From an uncultured Candidatus Altimarinota bacterium (GTDB lineage Bacteria > Patescibacteriota > Gracilibacteria > CAIRYL01): a stretch of DNA of 5,931 nt. The notes under the pieces were generated by a model. That model saw only the letters and a program-made list of their open reading frames with translations. It was not told the DNA's origin and searched no databases. The DNA lies in assembly GCA_947311645.1 (NCBI GenBank), contig CAMZKZ010000013.1:1-5931 (forward strand), in the 5' to 3' direction. The position numbers and the translations under genes were made by a program. Below are positions 4,004 to 5,931 of the stretch, piece by piece; positions within the stretch are counted from its first letter, which is position 1, and each line of letters opens with the position of its first letter.

Positions 4004-5931
4004 CTATTGTTGAGTAATACATGGAAACAGTATTAAAATATCTTGTAAATCAATAATTCCAGATCTGTTTTTATCTACTCTTTCTACTTCATCTTGTGTT
4101 GGTTGCAGAGATCCATTTAAAAATTTGAGTGCGAGAATAAGATCTATTACATTTTGAAATCCGTCATCATTTACATCGCATGTTGCGAAATTATTTCCAA
4201 GAATAGCAGGAATAAAATATCGACTTATAACTCTGTCATCTCTGTAGAGCTCTATAACAAAAGTATATGGTCCATCTGGCATATATCGCTGTTCATCATA
4301 TTCTGGAATAGTAACAGGAATTTCTAGAATTCCACGATTTTGTTCTCCCGTTGTATCTTCTAAATAGTCTTTTACAGGTGTTTCATTATGATATTCTTTA
4401 AAAATAAATGATTGAGCAACAGATTCTGAAAATGTTTCGGCTGTTATGCTTCCGCTAAAAAGTCCTACTGATAATGATTGCAGTTGTTGGATTTCTGTTC
4501 GTGAAGAGATTGATGCCAGAATATTTTGTGTTGTGTTTCGTGTAATAATATTATTTCCCAGTATATATGCTGAATCAATGTTGATTTGTGGTTCGTCTAT
4601 AAACAGTGCAATAGTTTGCGATGCAGTTTCGTATTGTGTAAAGGTAAGATCTGGCTTTCCTATTTCTGCAATTGCTTCATATGCACTTGCTCGTATAGAT
4701 ACTAATCCAGTTTTTTGTGGAATAAATGTTCCTGCTGATATCGTTCCATTTTCGTTTGATCGTTCCCATGTTGTTCCTCCATCGTATGAAAATTCCCATA
4801 AAAGATTTTGAGAGGTGCTATCGTCAAGAAAGTGAATCTCTTCTTGTGCAAAAAATTGATTTGTTTCGTTTTGTGTATTTGTTTTATTAACAGATATTGA
4901 TATATTTGCTTGATGTTCTGGAAGAGTGGTAACGGTATATGTAATGCTCTCATTTAGTGTTTTATTTTCGAGAGTAATAGTATCTATGCTTGGTGTTTCT
5001 CCAGCAATGAATACTACAGAGTTTTCGGTACACGGTGCATTTTCTGTGCATATTTGTGCCGATGAGTCGCTTGATGAATAGAGGTTATTTGAATTTGAAT
5101 ACCAAATAATTTCATCATTATTTTTGTTATCTATTTGTAATGTAAGCGTGTTGTAGACTGCTACTTTTTCATATATTGTAAAGTCTATATCTGTGGTATT
5201 GCTTGTATCTGTATTTTCTGTAGTTGTAGTAGTTGCAGTAGTTATGTCGGTATTTTCATTTGTTGTTTCTGTTAAATTTATAACAGTGCTAGAGTCTGTT
5301 GTATTTACATCTGTCGTATTTGTATTGCTTGTAGTTGTTGTAGAAGTTTCTGTAGAGCTTTCTGAAATACCTATAGTGAGGCTATTGGTATCTGATATAG
5401 AGTTGCGTACGGCAAGGGGAAAATTCCAGTTTGCAGATTCTCCATTTATAAGTACATGCCAATATGGAGTATCGCCCACATTTATCGTGAGTGTGTTTTC
5501 TGAAATAATTTCTTGTGGTTTATATAAAAGTTCTCGTTTATTTTGAAATGCAAGATTTTCATATGTACGAGCACGAATACTAAATAATTTTGTAGATTTT
5601 GGAATAAAGATTCCTGCTGAGATGATTCCATCTTCAGAGTTTTGGGTAAAAGTATTTCCTCCATCTGTAGAAAATTCCCATACTACTTCATTTGCAGTAA
5701 GTGCAGATACTTCTCCATTAAATAATGATTTTTCAGCCTTGAGTTCAATTTCAGAGTTTATATATCCAGCAATGTGATTTGTATCTCTATTATTCGTAAT
5801 TCGGAGAGATTCTGTTGCCGAAGGAAGAGTGGTAACGGTATAGGTAATAGTAGTATTGAGAACAGTATTTTTTAGGATAATAGAACTGTCTCCTTCTTTT
5901 GTTCCTCCAGTAAATAAAACTTCAGTAGTGG
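4004..5931 (-). CDS. Large repeat-containing surface protein with C-terminal dockerin-like domain (5'-partial)
   Basis: The frame is open from the TAG stop at 4004-4006 through to the window edge, giving 641 visible residues and no N-terminus. A GTG at 5479 is not the real start, because the codons upstream encode a domain homologous to one further downstream. In order: repeat domain R1 (about 4-150); a beta-rich bridge; a Thr/Ser/Asn/Asp linker (about 188-249); a short segment with Cys294 and Cys300; repeat domain R2 (about 305-446); another beta-rich segment (about 460-580, including PDGPYTFVIELYRDDR); and a dockerin-like module (584-637). R1 and R2 share YTVTTLP, WEFS-x-DGG-x-T-W/F and ISAG-x-FIP followed by SIRA, which resembles bacterial Ig-like repeats carrying an Asp-box. 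Dockerins bind cohesin modules in a calcium-dependent way, so the protein may be docked to a partner on this or another cell. It is presumably secreted, but the signal peptide lies outside. No catalytic domain is visible in this part. An adhesin or scaffold-bound structural protein is the best inference; function is unknown. Confidence 0.85.
   Translation of the reverse strand, partial: TTEVLFTGGTKEGDSSIILKNTVLNTTITYTVTTLPSATESLRITNNRDTNHIAGYINSEIELKAEKSLFNGEVSALTANEVVWEFSTDGGNTFTQNSEDGIISAGIFIPKSTKLFSIRARTYENLAFQNKRELLYKPQEIISENTLTINVGDTPYWHVLINGESANWNFPLAVRNSISDTNSLTIGISESSTETSTTTTSNTNTTDVNTTDSSTVINLTETTNENTDITTATTTTTENTDTSNTTDIDFTIYEKVAVYNTLTLQIDNKNNDEIIWYSNSNNLYSSSDSSAQICTENAPCTENSVVFIAGETPSIDTITLENKTLNESITYTVTTLPEHQANISISVNKTNTQNETNQFFAQEEIHFLDDSTSQNLLWEFSYDGGTTWERSNENGTISAGTFIPQKTGLVSIRASAYEAIAEIGKPDLTFTQYETASQTIALFIDEPQINIDSAYILGNNIITRNTTQNILASISSRTEIQQLQSLSVGLFSGSITAETFSESVAQSFIFKEYHNETPVKDYLEDTTGEQNRGILEIPVTIPEYDEQRYMPDGPYTFVIELYRDDRVISRYFIPAILGNNFATCDVNDDGFQNVIDLILALKFLNGSLQPTQDEVERVDKNRSGIIDLQDILILFPCITQQ
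4019..4180 (-). other. Dockerin-like domain bracketed by two cysteines
   Basis: Two calcium-binding loops fit the dockerin/EF-hand pattern at positions 1, 3, 5, 9 and 12: DVNDDGFQNVID (fragment residues 585-596) and DKNRSGIIDLQD (619-630). Each is followed by an aliphatic helix (LILALKFL and ILILF). The 22-residue spacing between them matches dockerin duplication. Cys584 precedes the first loop directly and Cys637 follows the second helix, four residues from the end (CITQQ), so a disulfide could clamp the two ends of the fold. The partner cohesin is not in this window. Confidence 0.8.
4592..5017 (-). repeat. Protein domain repeat R2
   Basis: This is the second copy of the Ig-like/Asp-box domain (fragment residues about 305-446). 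Landmarks are VVFIAG, ITYTVTTLP, LLWEFSYDGGTTW, GTISAGTFIP and SIRASAYE. It starts 903 bp from the matching point of R1. It is 7 residues shorter between TLP and WEFS, so the spacing at the WEFS motif is 882 bp. Confidence 0.8.
5183..5368 (-). repeat. Thr/Ser/Asn-rich low-complexity linker
   Basis: About 62 residues (fragment 188-249) are dominated by Thr, with Ser, Asn, Asp and Glu and almost no hydrophobic or basic residues, including runs of four and five Thr. The DNA shows matching GTTGTAGTTGT-like simple sequence on the plus strand. Such segments act as flexible, often O-glycosylated linkers in secreted modular proteins; glycosylation here is inferred only. Its length probably varies between strains by slippage. 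Confidence 0.8.
5470..5920 (-). repeat. Protein domain repeat R1
   Basis: This is the first visible copy of the domain (fragment residues about 4-150), read from the open frame upstream of the GTG at 5479. Landmarks matching R2 in order are VLFTGG, ITYTVTTLP, VVWEFSTDGGNTF, GIISAGIFIP and SIRARTYE. A stretch of 20 identical bases is shared at 5823-5842 and 4920-4939, covering the VTTLP codons. The preceding residues TTE may belong to a further upstream segment, so more copies may exist beyond the edge. Confidence 0.8.

Noticed and set aside
4702..4953. Minus-strand 83-residue open frame
   Set aside because: It overlaps repeat R2 in another frame, has no recognisable features, and R2 has clear protein-level similarity to R1 in the main frame.
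5193..5546. Plus-strand open frame encoding a Val/Ser/Phe-rich hydrophobic protein
   Set aside because: It is the complement of the Thr/Ser/Asn-rich linker codons; the hydrophobic runs are what GTT/GTA repeats give on the opposite strand. The minus-strand frame has domain homology on both sides.
4776..5681. Sialidase-type BNR beta-propeller, suggested by SYDGGTTW and STDGGNTF Asp-boxes
   Set aside because: There is only one Asp-box per ~300 residues and no series of propeller blades or sialidase arginine triad; the surrounding motifs look Ig-like instead.

Overview
The window is strongly AT-rich bacterial DNA holding four protein-coding genes: two co-directional genes on the plus strand, followed by two on the minus strand. 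I see no rRNA, tRNA, transposase, phage gene or CRISPR array. The ArgS sequence (HIGH-motif context DPNLFKEIHIGH), a small SLH-domain envelope protein with 'NRVEALKMI'-type repeats and the absence of Shine-Dalgarno sites before three starts together suggest a member of the Candidate Phyla Radiation (Patescibacteria), perhaps the Peregrinibacteria/Gracilibacteria side. That placement is inference. All genes read through in the standard code, with stops TAA, TAA, TAA and TAG, and no in-frame TGA is needed anywhere.

Layout. Positions 1-201 are non-coding: a GA-rich purine tract at the left edge, then very AT-rich DNA with one plausible sigma70-like promoter. An exported protein with three SLH repeats (202-1179) follows, and 9 bp after it comes a type II pantothenate kinase-like protein (1189-2064); the two look like one operon. 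The kinase gene carries a 13-bp perfect hairpin inside its coding sequence (1248-1288). It converges on argS (minus, 2082-3854) across a 17-bp gap without a visible terminator. Positions 3855-4003 hold the argS promoter zone and a strong symmetrical Rho-independent terminator (3922-3950) for the next gene.

The last gene (minus, 4004 to beyond the right edge) is the most unusual. It encodes a large, probably exported protein whose reading frame stays open to base 5931, so its N-terminus lies outside the window. The visible 641 residues contain two copies of a diverged Ig-like/Asp-box domain about 301 residues apart, a Thr/Ser/Asn-rich linker between them, a further beta-rich segment, and a C-terminal dockerin-like module with two canonical calcium loops bracketed by two cysteines.

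Functionally the region mixes housekeeping (arginyl-tRNA synthesis, the first step of CoA synthesis) with cell-surface functions (SLH cell-wall binding, and a repeat-plus-dockerin protein that could attach to a cohesin-type partner). Nothing shows that the four genes form one pathway. The best candidate for something undescribed is the repeat/dockerin protein; the intragenic hairpin in the kinase gene comes second.
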